Notes under the pieces: model-generated
Told to the model about the DNA's origin: nothing
Databases searched by the model: none
The model's input: only the letters and a program-made list of their open reading frames with translations
In this document: piece by piece, positions 53,051 through 62,557 of the stretch
Numbering within the stretch: position 1 is the stretch's first letter
Layout of the letters: every line of letters starts with the position of its first letter
Assembly (NCBI GenBank): GCA_019638475.1
Contig: JAHBTR010000001.1
Span: 248,001-312,000, forward strand
Direction of reading: 5' to 3'
Source of the DNA: Chitinophagaceae bacterium
GTDB lineage: Bacteria > Bacteroidota > Bacteroidia > Chitinophagales > Chitinophagaceae
DNA: 64,000 nt
Position numbers and translations under genes: made by a program

Positions 53051-54478
53051 TTACTGCACCTTCTGCAAGCATCTTTCAATCATTGCAAGAGCTTTATCTA
53101 CAGTTTCTTTTTTAGTTCTAAAAGCCAATATGGCTATTCTTATGACAAATTGTTTATTAATAACAGAAGAACTTAAAAATACAGAACCATCGTCATGTAT
53201 GGCTTGCATTAATTGTTTATTCTTTTCATTAGCATCAACTGTAAAAGGATACCAAAAATAACTGATAGATAAATCAGGTTCTGGTCCTATACAAAAACCA
53301 AGTGCTTGTAATTTTAATCTAAAGTATTTTACCAATAATAATTTTTCTTCAAGGCAAGCAACAAAAGGCTCTACACCATGAAATTGTAAAGGCAACCACA
53401 TACGAAGCCCTCTAAAATGTTTGGTAAGTTCTGGTGAAACATTTGAAGGGTTTTGAACTAATTCATCCATTACTGCATCTTGCATATAATTTGCAGTATA
53501 TTGATTTGAATATAATGCAGCAGCTTTATCTTTAATTAAAACAGCCCCTAAGCCATAAGGCAAAAACATACTTTTATGTGGGTCAATGATAATAGAATCA
53601 GCTTCTTCTATCCCATTAAACATTTCTTTTTTAGAAGTTAAAATAAAAAATCCACCATAAGCAGCATCTATATGAAACCATGCTGTATATTTTTTAGCAA
53701 TGACAGCAATTTCTTGTAAAGGGTCAATAGCTCCAGTATCTGTTGTACCTGCTGTAGCCACTATTAAAAAAGGATTTAATCCTTTTGCTACATCTTCTTT
53801 CATAATCTGTTCTAAAGCATCTGCCTTCATTCTGTGATATTCATTTAATGGCACATACCTTATGATTATATCTTCTAAGCCTACAATTCTCAATGCTTTT
53901 TGAGTAGAGTGATGTACTTGTTCACTTAAATAAACAACAGATTTTTTTATTAAATCATTTTTAATTTGATGTTTATCTCTTGCAGCAGTAAAAGCAATTA
54001 AAGTAGATACAGAACCTCCTGAAGTTAAATTTCCAACAGTATTTTCAGGAAAAGAAAAAACTTTTTTTAGCCAATTAATAACTTCATTTTCAATAGTAGC
54101 TGCACCAGGCGAAGCATAATAAACACTTGCAAAAGGATTGGTAATAGCAGCCAAAAAATCTGCTAAAGCAGCTGTATAAACTCCACCACCTGGTATATAA
54201 CCCATGTGTGTACCAGATGCAGCATTAATGCCTGTTTCTGCTACTTCTGTTTGATATAAATGAAGAATATTTTTTAATTCTTTAGGAGTATTATCAATAG
54301 CTAATAACTGTGGTTCTTTAGTACTAAATCCTTTTACATTGGGCAACTCATTAATAAATTTATTGGAATAATCAGCAACAATTTTAAACATTGCTAATCT
54401 TTCAGATTGTTGTAAATCAAGTTTACTACTAATTGTATGTAACTTGTTTAACTGCAAAATCACTTCTTCTAAATGCAC
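53051..54478 (-). CDS. PLP-dependent decarboxylase (aromatic amino acid/glutamate type)
   Basis: 475 residues from GTG 54478. The frame is open back to 54562, but that start lies within a long hairpin, and a -7 box at 54518 would place the transcript start inside the extension. Group II decarboxylase features: GTHMGYIPGGGVYTAALADF, GNLTSGGSVSTLIAFTAARD, IVATAGTTDTGAIDPLQEIA, FHIDAAYGGFF, and the PLP lysine in IIDPHKSMFLPYGLG. It converts an aromatic L-amino acid (or similar) to an amine. The substrate cannot be told. Confidence 0.9.
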   Translation of the reverse strand: MHLEEVILQLNKLHTISSKLDLQQSERLAMFKIVADYSNKFINELPNVKGFSTKEPQLLAIDNTPKELKNILHLYQTEVAETGINAASGTHMGYIPGGGVYTAALADFLAAITNPFASVYYASPGAATIENEVINWLKKVFSFPENTVGNLTSGGSVSTLIAFTAARDKHQIKNDLIKKSVVYLSEQVHHSTQKALRIVGLEDIIIRYVPLNEYHRMKADALEQIMKEDVAKGLNPFLIVATAGTTDTGAIDPLQEIAVIAKKYTAWFHIDAAYGGFFILTSKKEMFNGIEEADSIIIDPHKSMFLPYGLGAVLIKDKAAALYSNQYTANYMQDAVMDELVQNPSNVSPELTKHFRGLRMWLPLQFHGVEPFVACLEEKLLLVKYFRLKLQALGFCIGPEPDLSISYFWYPFTVDANEKNKQLMQAIHDDGSVFLSSSVINKQFVIRIAILAFRTKKETVDKALAMIERCLQKVQ

Positions 54479-54517
54479 TGTATATTTTTTTAAAAGTAGA
54501 ATTAAAATAATTTTATA

Positions 54518-54525
54518 CAAATGTA
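54518..54525 (-). promoter_or_regulatory. -7 box of the decarboxylase gene
   Basis: Minus strand TACATTTG, 39 bases before the GTG start. Together with the inverted repeat just upstream it makes a compact regulated promoter. Confidence 0.45.
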
Positions 54526-54538
54526 TAATACCGAAAGC

Positions 54539-54579
54539 ATATTTGTAATAGACCAATTTCATTGGTCTATTACAAATAT
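54539..54579. repeat. 19-bp perfect inverted repeat with 3-base loop
   Basis: Arms ATATTTGTAATAGACCAAT and its complement around TTC. No T-run follows, and it lies 14 bases upstream of the decarboxylase -7 box, so an operator is more likely than a terminator. Confidence 0.9.
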
Positions 54580-54729
54580 AGCATCAGCAATTGTTTACTT
54601 CCGTTTGTACGGAAATACGAAAAAGAGTAGTCTTTTATAGAAATCAAATTCGTATAATAAAAGAAAATGTACACTTTTAGTAAAGTGATAAGTGGATGCA
54701 AAGAAGTGCTTTAAAACTAATACAATAGT

Positions 54730-55950
54730 TTAATTCTTAGTAGTGCAAAACTGAGAAATCAATAATAATAATGCACTAATAAAAAGTGTAAGAGCAGCAA
54801 CCAATAACAACTGATTAATGTAAGGGATAGGCGTATAAGTAAAAGCTGCAATCCCTTGAATACCTAAAAATAATTCATTTAAAATAACCCCTACTAAAAA
54901 GCCAAATGAGGCTTTTTTAGCAAAAGAAGTAGGTACAATAAAGCCTTTAGAAAAAGCATAGCCTATAATAAATAAAGTATATACTCCTAAAAGTACTAAA
55001 TGTAAATAAGCAATTACTATAGGGCGAATACCAAATACCAAATGACTTAATGAAGGTACAACAGAAATGGCTTGTAATAAAAATTTAATGGTTACAGCCA
55101 ATGCTGATGCATAAAAAAATACATTAACCCATTTTGGATATAGCATATTCTTTTCTTTTTGCAACAATGGAATTCCTTTTACAAGTATCAGTATCCATGT
55201 AGTTAATTGTACAAGTGCAGCAATAACAGTAATTACATACAACCATAAAGGTGGTTTTGCCCATAAAATAGACAGTATAAATGTAGGAATAACCACAGCA
55301 GCTAAAACAGTAAAATGTTTGTTTAATGATGCCAACTGTTGAGGCAACATATTTATAATAATGGCTAAACCTGCAAAAAAGAACCAACCACTATATTGAA
55401 AGTGAAGGTGATAATATACAGAACCAAGATATAGACGAGAATCCATATTTTTAGTAGCTATAATATACCCTATTACCATAGGTCCTAAAGCAGAAAGTAC
55501 ATTAAATATTAACCCAATAATAGCCCAAATATGGGCTGGTCTTTTTTCACGAATTTTTCTTGCATCTGCAATAAAAGTAATAGTGTACATTAACGATGCT
55601 ACAATACACAAACCAGAAAACATCATAGAAGAAACATGATAACCTTTAAAGGTAAAAGCTATCAACATGCCAAAAGAAGCAATTAAATTAAAGTATATAA
55701 TACCCTTATAAACATTAGCTCTTTTGGTAGTAATAAATGGAGCCATCAGTAATGCTAATCCTGAATATAAAATATGGCTTACCCAGCCTGTAAATGCAAA
55801 ATGAGAATGAGCATGTAAAATATTTTTTTGGTCTAAAAAGGGTAAACTAAAGGCAATTTTATAACGCATTAAAGCACCATATAATGCAACAAAGGCAAGG
55901 CTTAATATGCCTAATAAAAACCACTTTCTTATAGGTATAGATACTGTCAT
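54730..55950 (-). CDS. Heme-copper-oxidase-subunit-I-like membrane protein
   Basis: 406 residues, about twelve membrane helices. His-rich helix motifs ILHAHSHFAFTGWVSHILY near residue 45 and SVYYHLHFQYSGWFFFAGLA near 185 resemble the heme ligands of the oxidase/NO-reductase superfamily. The rest is diverged and shorter than CcoN or NorB, so it may be a heme-binding relative without proton pumping. The Crp/Fnr gene directly abuts upstream (its stop at 55951), and an azurin gene lies before that, supporting a shared respiratory or nitrogen-oxide role. Confidence 0.7.
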   Translation of the reverse strand: MTVSIPIRKWFLLGILSLAFVALYGALMRYKIAFSLPFLDQKNILHAHSHFAFTGWVSHILYSGLALLMAPFITTKRANVYKGIIYFNLIASFGMLIAFTFKGYHVSSMMFSGLCIVASLMYTITFIADARKIREKRPAHIWAIIGLIFNVLSALGPMVIGYIIATKNMDSRLYLGSVYYHLHFQYSGWFFFAGLAIIINMLPQQLASLNKHFTVLAAVVIPTFILSILWAKPPLWLYVITVIAALVQLTTWILILVKGIPLLQKEKNMLYPKWVNVFFYASALAVTIKFLLQAISVVPSLSHLVFGIRPIVIAYLHLVLLGVYTLFIIGYAFSKGFIVPTSFAKKASFGFLVGVILNELFLGIQGIAAFTYTPIPYINQLLLVAALTLFISALLLLISQFCTTKN

Positions 55951-56544
55951 TTATTTATAATAAAGTTTATGGTTAATAATATTCACTATTCCTTTATTGT
56001 GCATTTGTCTAAGTGTTCTTATAACAGTTTCTACACGCAATCCTGTAAAGTCAGCAATTTGCTGACGAGTATAAGGTATTGGCTTTGCAGGATTAAATTC
56101 TTTCATTTCTTTAATTCTTATTAAAAACTGTGCAATTTTATCTTCAGGTGTATGGCTTACCCATACTTGTGCCAATACAGCATTATTATAAATACGTTCT
56201 GCAAAGGTATAAAATATGTTATTGAGTATTTCGGGAAAATCTTTTATAATAGTAGTAAATTTTTCTTTGTCTATTTTCACTACTACACTTGGCATAGTTG
56301 CCTGAGCAGTATTAGGATAAGATTTATTTAGTAGTAATGGAGGTTCTCCAAAACTTTGCCCTTTACGAAAAACGCCTTGTATTAGGTCTTTACCTATTTT
56401 ATTGGTTGAAAATAATTTTACTTCTCCTTCTATTACTTGATAGCAAAAAAAAGCAGTAGTGCCTTCTTTAAAAATAAATTCTCCCTTATCTAATTTTTTG
56501 GCTATGCAGCCATAAGTTATCAGTATGCTATAATCTATTTGCAT
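55951..56544 (-). CDS. Crp/Fnr family transcription regulator
   Basis: 197 residues. The N-terminal cyclic-nucleotide-binding fold shows LDKGEFIFKEGTTAFFCYQV and IEGEVKLFSTNKIGKD. The C-terminal helix-turn-helix has YTRQQIADFTGLRVETVIRT and LRQMHNKGIVNI. There is no N-terminal Fe-S cysteine set, so it is not a classical Fnr oxygen sensor. The stop codon abuts the ATG of the membrane oxidase-like gene (55950/55951), strong evidence of translational coupling. It may control the cluster with azurin. Confidence 0.9.
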   Translation of the reverse strand: MQIDYSILITYGCIAKKLDKGEFIFKEGTTAFFCYQVIEGEVKLFSTNKIGKDLIQGVFRKGQSFGEPPLLLNKSYPNTAQATMPSVVVKIDKEKFTTIIKDFPEILNNIFYTFAERIYNNAVLAQVWVSHTPEDKIAQFLIRIKEMKEFNPAKPIPYTRQQIADFTGLRVETVIRTLRQMHNKGIVNIINHKLYYK

Positions 56545-56666
56545 GCTAATGATTATAAAAAGTGTTGCTAACTAAAGCATAAATTTAAACATCAATCTAT
56601 ATTAATATTGATATCTAAATATACATCAATAATTAGCAACACAAAAAGTAGGTGCTTGAAAAAAAA

Positions 56667-57185
56667 TTATTCTACAATAAACTTACCTTTCATTAAACCA
56701 GAATGACCAGGGAAAGAACATAAGTAATCATAAGTACCTTTTGCAGGTGCTTTAAATTCTATTTCAGTACTTTCTCCACCACCAATTAATTTAGTATGAG
56801 CAATAATGTCTTTTCCTAAATTTTTAGGAATATAATCATTGTCTTTTGCATCAATAGCTGCTTTTGCAAATTCAGCCATATCAACACCTGCTGCTAATAA
56901 TACAAAATTGTGTCCCATAGCTACTTTAGGGGCTTTACCTATATGGTGTAAAGTTAATTTTACTGTTTGCCCTTCTTTTACTTTTATTTCATGTATATCA
57001 AATTGCATAGCATCATTACCATTGATAGTAATGGTAGCTACATCGCCAGCAGGAGCTTCTGTTGTTGCAGGTGTTTCTGTTGTTTCTGTAGCTGCTGGTT
57101 CTTGTGTTGGTTGATTTTCTTGTGAGTTGTTACAAGCTGCAAAAAAGAAAGCAGCAGATGCAAACATTACGAGTGTTTTTTTCAT
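56667..57185 (-). CDS. Azurin-type copper protein, lipoprotein
   Basis: 172 residues. Lipoprotein signal MFASAAFFFAAC (lipid Cys near 18) and a Pro/Thr/Glu-rich linker to ~48, then a type 1 copper domain. Ligands: His in KVAMGHNFVLL near 93, and Cys, His and Met in YLCSFPGHSGLMKGKFI near 155-167. AGVDMAEFAKAAIDAKDNDY is azurin-specific. It carries electrons in the periplasm, perhaps to the oxidase-like protein encoded beyond the Crp gene on the same strand. Confidence 0.93.
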   Translation of the reverse strand: MKKTLVMFASAAFFFAACNNSQENQPTQEPAATETTETPATTEAPAGDVATITINGNDAMQFDIHEIKVKEGQTVKLTLHHIGKAPKVAMGHNFVLLAAGVDMAEFAKAAIDAKDNDYIPKNLGKDIIAHTKLIGGGESTEIEFKAPAKGTYDYLCSFPGHSGLMKGKFIVE

Positions 57186-57614
57186 TTTTGTGTGTTTTAA
57201 ATTTTAATGTGAAAAATAATTGATTAAATAGTTGATATTTTTTTTGGTTTTAAATAATAAAATATTATTTGCTAATTAAGTGGCAAATGTACAGTTAAGT
57301 TGTTTTGTATCTGTATTATGCTCACTCATTATGATTGAAAGTGTTATAATATTAAAAAACATATTTAATATGTACTTTTTTGGGTGGCAAAGATAGGAGC
57401 TAATTTTTAAATAAGACAAATACCTCTTAATATTATCATAAAGTTTTCCAATATGGTTAATTCTTTCGTATTCTGCTGCCTTGTTTCGTGTCTTCACGAA
57501 ACAATAAAACAAACCTACTATCCCCTTCAATAAATGAGAGCTTAATATTTTTTTGAAATGAAAATGGTTCGTGCAGACACGAACCATTCCAGTTATTTTA
57601 TTTCCCAAAAAGAA
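57186..57614. other. Intergenic with two related hairpins
   Basis: No protein gene seen. Hairpin 1 at 57481-57504 is TTGTTTCGTG / CACGAAACAA with loop TCTT. Hairpin 2 at 57563-57588 is AATGGTTCGTG / CACGAACCATT with loop CAGA. They share the TTCGTG core in opposite orientation. Hairpin 2 lies 27 bases past the pyruvate dehydrogenase stop and could end that transcript. Confidence 0.55.
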
Positions 57615-58601
57615 TTATGCTTTAAGATACATCACTTCTTTTACCAATTTTACAGTATTATCAATACTTGGCAAATAGGCTTCTACTAAATTAGGAGCAT
57701 AGTGCATGGGTGCATCTGCACTGGTTATTCTTCTTATTGGAGCATCTAAATAATCAAACGCTTCTTTTTGAATACGATAAGTAATTTCTGCACTTACAGA
57801 AGCAAAGGGCCATTGCTCTTCTACAATGACTAATCTATTTGTTTTCTTTACACTCTCTACAATAGTTTGCCAGTCTAATGGTCTAATAGTTCTTAAATCT
57901 ATTACTTCTGCATTAATACCTTCTTTCTCTAATTCTGTAGCAGCAGCTAAAGCTACTTTCATCATTTTATTAAAAGAAACAATGGTTACATCTCGTCCTG
58001 CTTTTTTTATATCTGCTTTTCCTATTGGTATATAATATTCTTCATCAGGTACTTCACATTTATCACCATACATCACTTCACTTTCTAAAAAACATATTGG
58101 GTCTTCTTCATAACGTAAGGCTTGTTTTAATAAGCCCTTAGCATCATAACCATTGCTTGGAGAAATAACTTTAATACCTGGAATATTTGCTAAAAAACTT
58201 TCAAAAGCTGTACTGTGTTGTGCTCCTAATTGTCCTGCACTACCATTAGGACCTCTAAAAACAATAGGACATTTTAATTGTCCACCACTCATAGCAAGCA
58301 TTTTAGAAGCAGTGTTTAAAATTTGGTCTAATGCTAAAACAGAAAAATTCCAAGTCATAAATTCTACAATAGGTCTTAACCCATTTTGTGCAGCACCTAC
58401 GCCTATTGCAGCAAAACCTAATTCAGTAATAGGTGTATCTATTACTCTTTTTGGTCCAAACTCAGCCAACATACCTTGACTTACTTTATAAGCTCCATTA
58501 TACTCTGCTACTTCTTCTCCCATTAAAAAGATTTTTTCATCTCTTCTCATTTCTTCACTCATGGCTTCTCTTAATGCTTCTCTAAATGCTATGGTACGCA
58601 T
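57615..58601 (-). CDS. pdhB: Pyruvate dehydrogenase E1 component, beta subunit
   Basis: 328 residues from ATG 58601; the longer frame to 58631 is not needed. Diagnostic segments: IAFREALREAMSEEMRRDEK, IFLMGEEVAEYNGAYKVSQG, TPITELGFAAIGVGAAQNGL and RGPNGSAGQLGAQHSTAFES. VIDLRTIRPLDWQTIVESVK closes the thiamine-binding partner interface. It is the beta half of the two-subunit E1 that decarboxylates pyruvate; the alpha gene is not adjacent here. A -7 box TATTTTTG lies 28 bases upstream on the minus strand. Confidence 0.93.
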   Translation of the reverse strand: MRTIAFREALREAMSEEMRRDEKIFLMGEEVAEYNGAYKVSQGMLAEFGPKRVIDTPITELGFAAIGVGAAQNGLRPIVEFMTWNFSVLALDQILNTASKMLAMSGGQLKCPIVFRGPNGSAGQLGAQHSTAFESFLANIPGIKVISPSNGYDAKGLLKQALRYEEDPICFLESEVMYGDKCEVPDEEYYIPIGKADIKKAGRDVTIVSFNKMMKVALAAATELEKEGINAEVIDLRTIRPLDWQTIVESVKKTNRLVIVEEQWPFASVSAEITYRIQKEAFDYLDAPIRRITSADAPMHYAPNLVEAYLPSIDNTVKLVKEVMYLKA

Positions 58602-58717
58602 AATATTTTCTGTTAAAATTGTGAAAGGCAAAAATATGTGATTGCTTTATATAAAAGAAACGCAAAGCAAAAAAATGCTGTTGCGTTTCAATAATACCTA
58701 CCACTATTCTTTATCAA

Positions 58718-61700
58718 TTAGTTCAAACTTCTAAAATCTACTGGTACTAATTTACTTACACCAGGTTCTTGCATAGTTACACCATAAATTACATCTACTG
58801 CACTCATGGTTTGTTTGTTGTGTGTTACAATAATAAACTGAGAGTTGTCGCTAAATTTTTGAATCATTTGAGTGAATTTGCCCACATTGGCATCATCTAA
58901 AGGAGCATCAACTTCATCTAAAATACAGAATGGTGCTGGTTTTATTAAGTATATAGCAAACAATAAAGCAGTAGCTGTTAATGTTTTTTCTCCTCCACTT
59001 AATTGTGTAATAGAAGAAGGGCGTTTTCCTTTAGGTTTTGCTATAATATCTACACCAGTTTCAGCTAAATTTTCTGGGTCAATTAATACCATATCGGCAG
59101 TATCTTCTTCTGTAAATAATGCTTTAAATACTTTTTGAAAATTTTCTCTTACTTTATTAAAAGTTTCTAAAAATTGCTGGTTAGCTGTGGCTTCTACTTC
59201 TTGTATGGTTTGTAATAAACTATCTTTTGCCTGAACCAAATCGTTCTTTTGCTCTAAAATAAATTCATATCGTTTTTTCATTTCAGTAAATGCTTCAATA
59301 GCCATAGGGTTTACTTCTCCCATATTTTCTAAACGTTTACGAAGTCTATCGCTGGCAGCTTGCAATTCTTCTAAAGTGGTTTCGGTACTTCTTACTTCTT
59401 TTAATATTTCATCTAATTCTACTTTAAACTCTACATGCATACGTTCTTTCATGCCTGCAAGGTTTAGTTTTAAATCATTCAGTTTATCTTTTATGGCACT
59501 TAATAAGTATTCTATATTTTCTTTTTCTTTTACTTTATGTCTTATTTCACTTTCTTTTTCTTGCAAAGTATTGCGTAAATTATAATAAGCTTGGTCTGCT
59601 TCATTTAATTTCTTTTCTTCTGCTTCTTTGGTTTGTAGTAAAGCCAACAATGCTTCTTCACTTTGTAGCAAAGTAGTTTCGCCTAAGCTAATGTTTTCAA
59701 CAGCTTCAGCAAGTTGTGTAGTATTGTTTTGAATTTGTAAGTGTAAATCTTTTAACTGATTTTGTTTAAAATCTAACTCTTGTTTTACAGTAGCTATTTT
59801 ACTTTGTTGTCTTGTAAAGTTTAAATTGCTTTCATTAAAAAAAGTAGTGGCAGTGTTGTATGCTTGTTCTGTAGTTTGATAGTCTTGTTCTACAATTTTT
59901 AATTCATCTCCTGCCTTTTGTATTTCATTGGTAAGTGTGTTAAAAATTTCTCTTGTAGCAGCAATAGCATTGTGTTCTTCTTGCAACCTTGTTTCTATAT
60001 CTTTTAATTTTTGCTGTGTATTTAACTGTGCTGCTTGTAAGTTTTCTATTTTATTTTTTACTGCAAAAAATTGATTGGTCAGTTGGTTTATTTCATTTTC
60101 TGTTTGTTTAATAGCATTTTCTTTTAATTGCTCATTAAAACTTATAACAGAATTATGGCGTAACTGAATTTCTGCTTTTAACGAATTTACTACTGCTTCT
60201 TGAAGTATAATTTCATCTTGTAATTTTTCTAAATTTTTTATACGCCCAATTTTTTTACCTTCAAATAAACCTACACTACCACCAGTTAGTGTATATTTTC
60301 CTTTTACATATTTACCTGTTTTTTCTAATACTACAGCACCATTTGAATTATTGATAGCTTCATCATTTTCTGCAATGAACACATTGGCTAATAAATGTTG
60401 AGCCAACTTGTTGTATTGCTCATCTACTTCAATTACATCTAATGCTTTGATTGTATTATTGGGTTGATGATAGCTTGTTTGGTTTTCTGCTAATTTATCT
60501 AATAAAAAAAAGTTGGCTTTTCCTTTTTTATGTTCATCTAATAATTGAATGGCTTTAAAACCATCTTGTAAATTATTAACTACATAATAATTCAAATATG
60601 GGTCTAACACATTTTCTACGGCTGCTCTGTATTCTTCTTTTACATAAATAATATCTGACAGTAATGGTGCTTGATGATTCCATGCAGCATTGTTGTGCAA
60701 GAATTTTACACTTTCAGGATAGCCGTCCATTGAGTCTATTAAACTTTTTAATAAAGCATATTCATTTTTCTTGCTATCTAATTTTCTGTTTTCTTCTGCC
60801 AATTCATTTCTTAAAGTTTCTAATTGTGCTTGTGTTTCAAAAATTTGTTCTTTGGTTTTTTGATGCTGTTCTTGCAGTTGTATTAAATCTGTTTTTTTCG
60901 TTTCTAATAAGGTTTCCTTTTCTGTGAGTTCATTAGCTTGTTGAGCTAATTGTTGTTCACGTTGTTGTTGTTCTTCTGTAAATTGTGTAACTGCTCTTTG
61001 CAAATTTTGAATAGAGGTATCAGCAACAGCTACTTTTTTTTCTGCATCAAATTTATTGCGTTGTATTTGCTGATATTGATTTCTTAAAGTATCTACACTT
61101 GTTCTGCTTTTATCAAAACTGCTTCTTTGATTGTCCATATCCAATCGGGCAGTTTCTACTTTTTGAGATAGTTCATTTAATTTACTTTCTTCCTCAGTTA
61201 AATGTTGTTGCGAAAATGCAATACTGTCTTCAGTGGTTTTTAATTGTCCTGCTGCTTTATCCAAAAAATCTTTTAAGTCGGCTTCTTTTTCTTTTAAATA
61301 ATGTAATTTTTGAGAGGCAAGATTTTTGTCATTCTCTGTTGTACGCAATTTTTGCAATAATTCATTAAACTGTTGTTGTTGTGTTTGTAACGCTTTTTCT
61401 TGTTCTACAAAACCAGTTTTTTCTTGCTCTAAAGCTGCTTCATCTGTAGCTATTGTAGCTTCTAATTGTATTTTACGATTGGTTTCAGCCTCTTGCTGTT
61501 CATTCAATTCTTTGTAAGTAAGGTTAAAACCTTCTAACGATGCTTTGGCTAATTCAATAGCAATTTCTTTATACTCATTTTTTATTTCATAATACTTTTC
61601 GGCTTTTTTAGCTTGGCTTTCTAAAGATTTTAATTGATTATTTATTTCAAATAATAAATCTTCTATACGAGATAAATCTTGTTCTGTAGCATCTAATTTA

Positions 61701-62236
61701 TTTTTGGCTTCTTTTTTTCTTGTTTTGTAAATAGTAATACCAGCAGCTTGTTCAAGCATTTTTCTACGGCTATTGTCTTTGTCTTTAATAATGTCATCTA
61801 CCATAGCTAATTCTATGATAGCATAACTGTCATTGCTTACACCAGTATCTAAAAATAAATTATGAATGTCTTTTAAACGACATTGAACATCATTTAAACG
61901 ATATTCACTTTCACCATTTTTATAAAAACGCCTTGTAACTGTAACAGTAGAAAATTCTGTTGGCAATAAATTTTTAGTATTTTCAAAAGTTAAACTAACT
62001 TCTGCTAAGCCGCTGGCACTTCTTGTTTTAGAGCCATTAAAAACCAATGCTTCTAAATTTTCGCTTCTTAAAGCAGATATTTTTTGTTCGCCAATAACCC
62101 ATCTAATGCTGTCTATAATATTGCTTTTACCACAGCCATTAGGACCAATAATGCCTGTAATGCCTTCATCAAAACTGACAATAGTTTTATCGGCAAAACT
62201 TTTAAATCCTTTAATTTCTAACGATTTTAATTTCAT
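58718..62236 (-). CDS. smc: Chromosome segregation protein SMC
   Basis: 1172 residues. The N-terminal head has Walker A (GIIGPNGCGKSNIIDSIRWV, near residue 28). Long coiled coils flank a hinge at ~520-640 (YPESVKFLHNNAAWNHQAPL and after). The C-terminal head carries the signature QLSGGEKTLTATALLFAIYL and Walker B with PAPFCILDEVDAPLDDANVG. Full length. It condenses and helps to segregate the chromosome with ScpAB. Not adjacent to scpA or scpB in the window. Confidence 0.97.
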   Translation of the reverse strand: MKLKSLEIKGFKSFADKTIVSFDEGITGIIGPNGCGKSNIIDSIRWVIGEQKISALRSENLEALVFNGSKTRSASGLAEVSLTFENTKNLLPTEFSTVTVTRRFYKNGESEYRLNDVQCRLKDIHNLFLDTGVSNDSYAIIELAMVDDIIKDKDNSRRKMLEQAAGITIYKTRKKEAKNKLDATEQDLSRIEDLLFEINNQLKSLESQAKKAEKYYEIKNEYKEIAIELAKASLEGFNLTYKELNEQQEAETNRKIQLEATIATDEAALEQEKTGFVEQEKALQTQQQQFNELLQKLRTTENDKNLASQKLHYLKEKEADLKDFLDKAAGQLKTTEDSIAFSQQHLTEEESKLNELSQKVETARLDMDNQRSSFDKSRTSVDTLRNQYQQIQRNKFDAEKKVAVADTSIQNLQRAVTQFTEEQQQREQQLAQQANELTEKETLLETKKTDLIQLQEQHQKTKEQIFETQAQLETLRNELAEENRKLDSKKNEYALLKSLIDSMDGYPESVKFLHNNAAWNHQAPLLSDIIYVKEEYRAAVENVLDPYLNYYVVNNLQDGFKAIQLLDEHKKGKANFFLLDKLAENQTSYHQPNNTIKALDVIEVDEQYNKLAQHLLANVFIAENDEAINNSNGAVVLEKTGKYVKGKYTLTGGSVGLFEGKKIGRIKNLEKLQDEIILQEAVVNSLKAEIQLRHNSVISFNEQLKENAIKQTENEINQLTNQFFAVKNKIENLQAAQLNTQQKLKDIETRLQEEHNAIAATREIFNTLTNEIQKAGDELKIVEQDYQTTEQAYNTATTFFNESNLNFTRQQSKIATVKQELDFKQNQLKDLHLQIQNNTTQLAEAVENISLGETTLLQSEEALLALLQTKEAEEKKLNEADQAYYNLRNTLQEKESEIRHKVKEKENIEYLLSAIKDKLNDLKLNLAGMKERMHVEFKVELDEILKEVRSTETTLEELQAASDRLRKRLENMGEVNPMAIEAFTEMKKRYEFILEQKNDLVQAKDSLLQTIQEVEATANQQFLETFNKVRENFQKVFKALFTEEDTADMVLIDPENLAETGVDIIAKPKGKRPSSITQLSGGEKTLTATALLFAIYLIKPAPFCILDEVDAPLDDANVGKFTQMIQKFSDNSQFIIVTHNKQTMSAVDVIYGVTMQEPGVSKLVPVDFRSLN

Positions 62237-62557
62237 ACTAAACTACCCATTTTTAAAGTACTTGCGAACATAGTAGTTTTATGCTTTTAAAGAAAACACC
62301 AATTATGCAGTGTGTATAAGTGGTGGGAAAAAGGAAGTATAGAATTTTAATTTTAGCTAATTTGTGTTTAAATGTTGATTATTAATGGGTTTGTTTGGAT
62401 TGTTTTATGATTAAACAATATTTAGGGGTTTGTTACTTTTTCTTCTCGGCATCTTCTCCTTTATAGGATTGAGTGTTAGCTAAAGGAAGATGTGTTGTAA
62501 AACATCTCCAATGCCCTTACCTTAGCACAATACTTTTGTATAAACATTACATTCAAT
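62237..62557 (+). promoter_or_regulatory. Intergenic with -7 box of the DUF2059 gene
   Basis: TACTTTTG at 62531-62538 matches TAnnTTTG, 19 bases before the ATG. A weak hairpin (AGATGT / ACATCT) occurs near 62488-62507. Nothing else is recognised in this ~320-base stretch. Confidence 0.4.

Noticed and set aside
54479..54562. 28-residue longer start for the PLP decarboxylase
   Set aside because: The added codons come from the inverted repeat and the -7 box region, and the family does not have this hydrophobic extension.
57276..57608. 110-residue frame on the minus strand after pdhB
   Set aside because: It runs through two strong hairpins and has no domain-like composition; likely noncoding.
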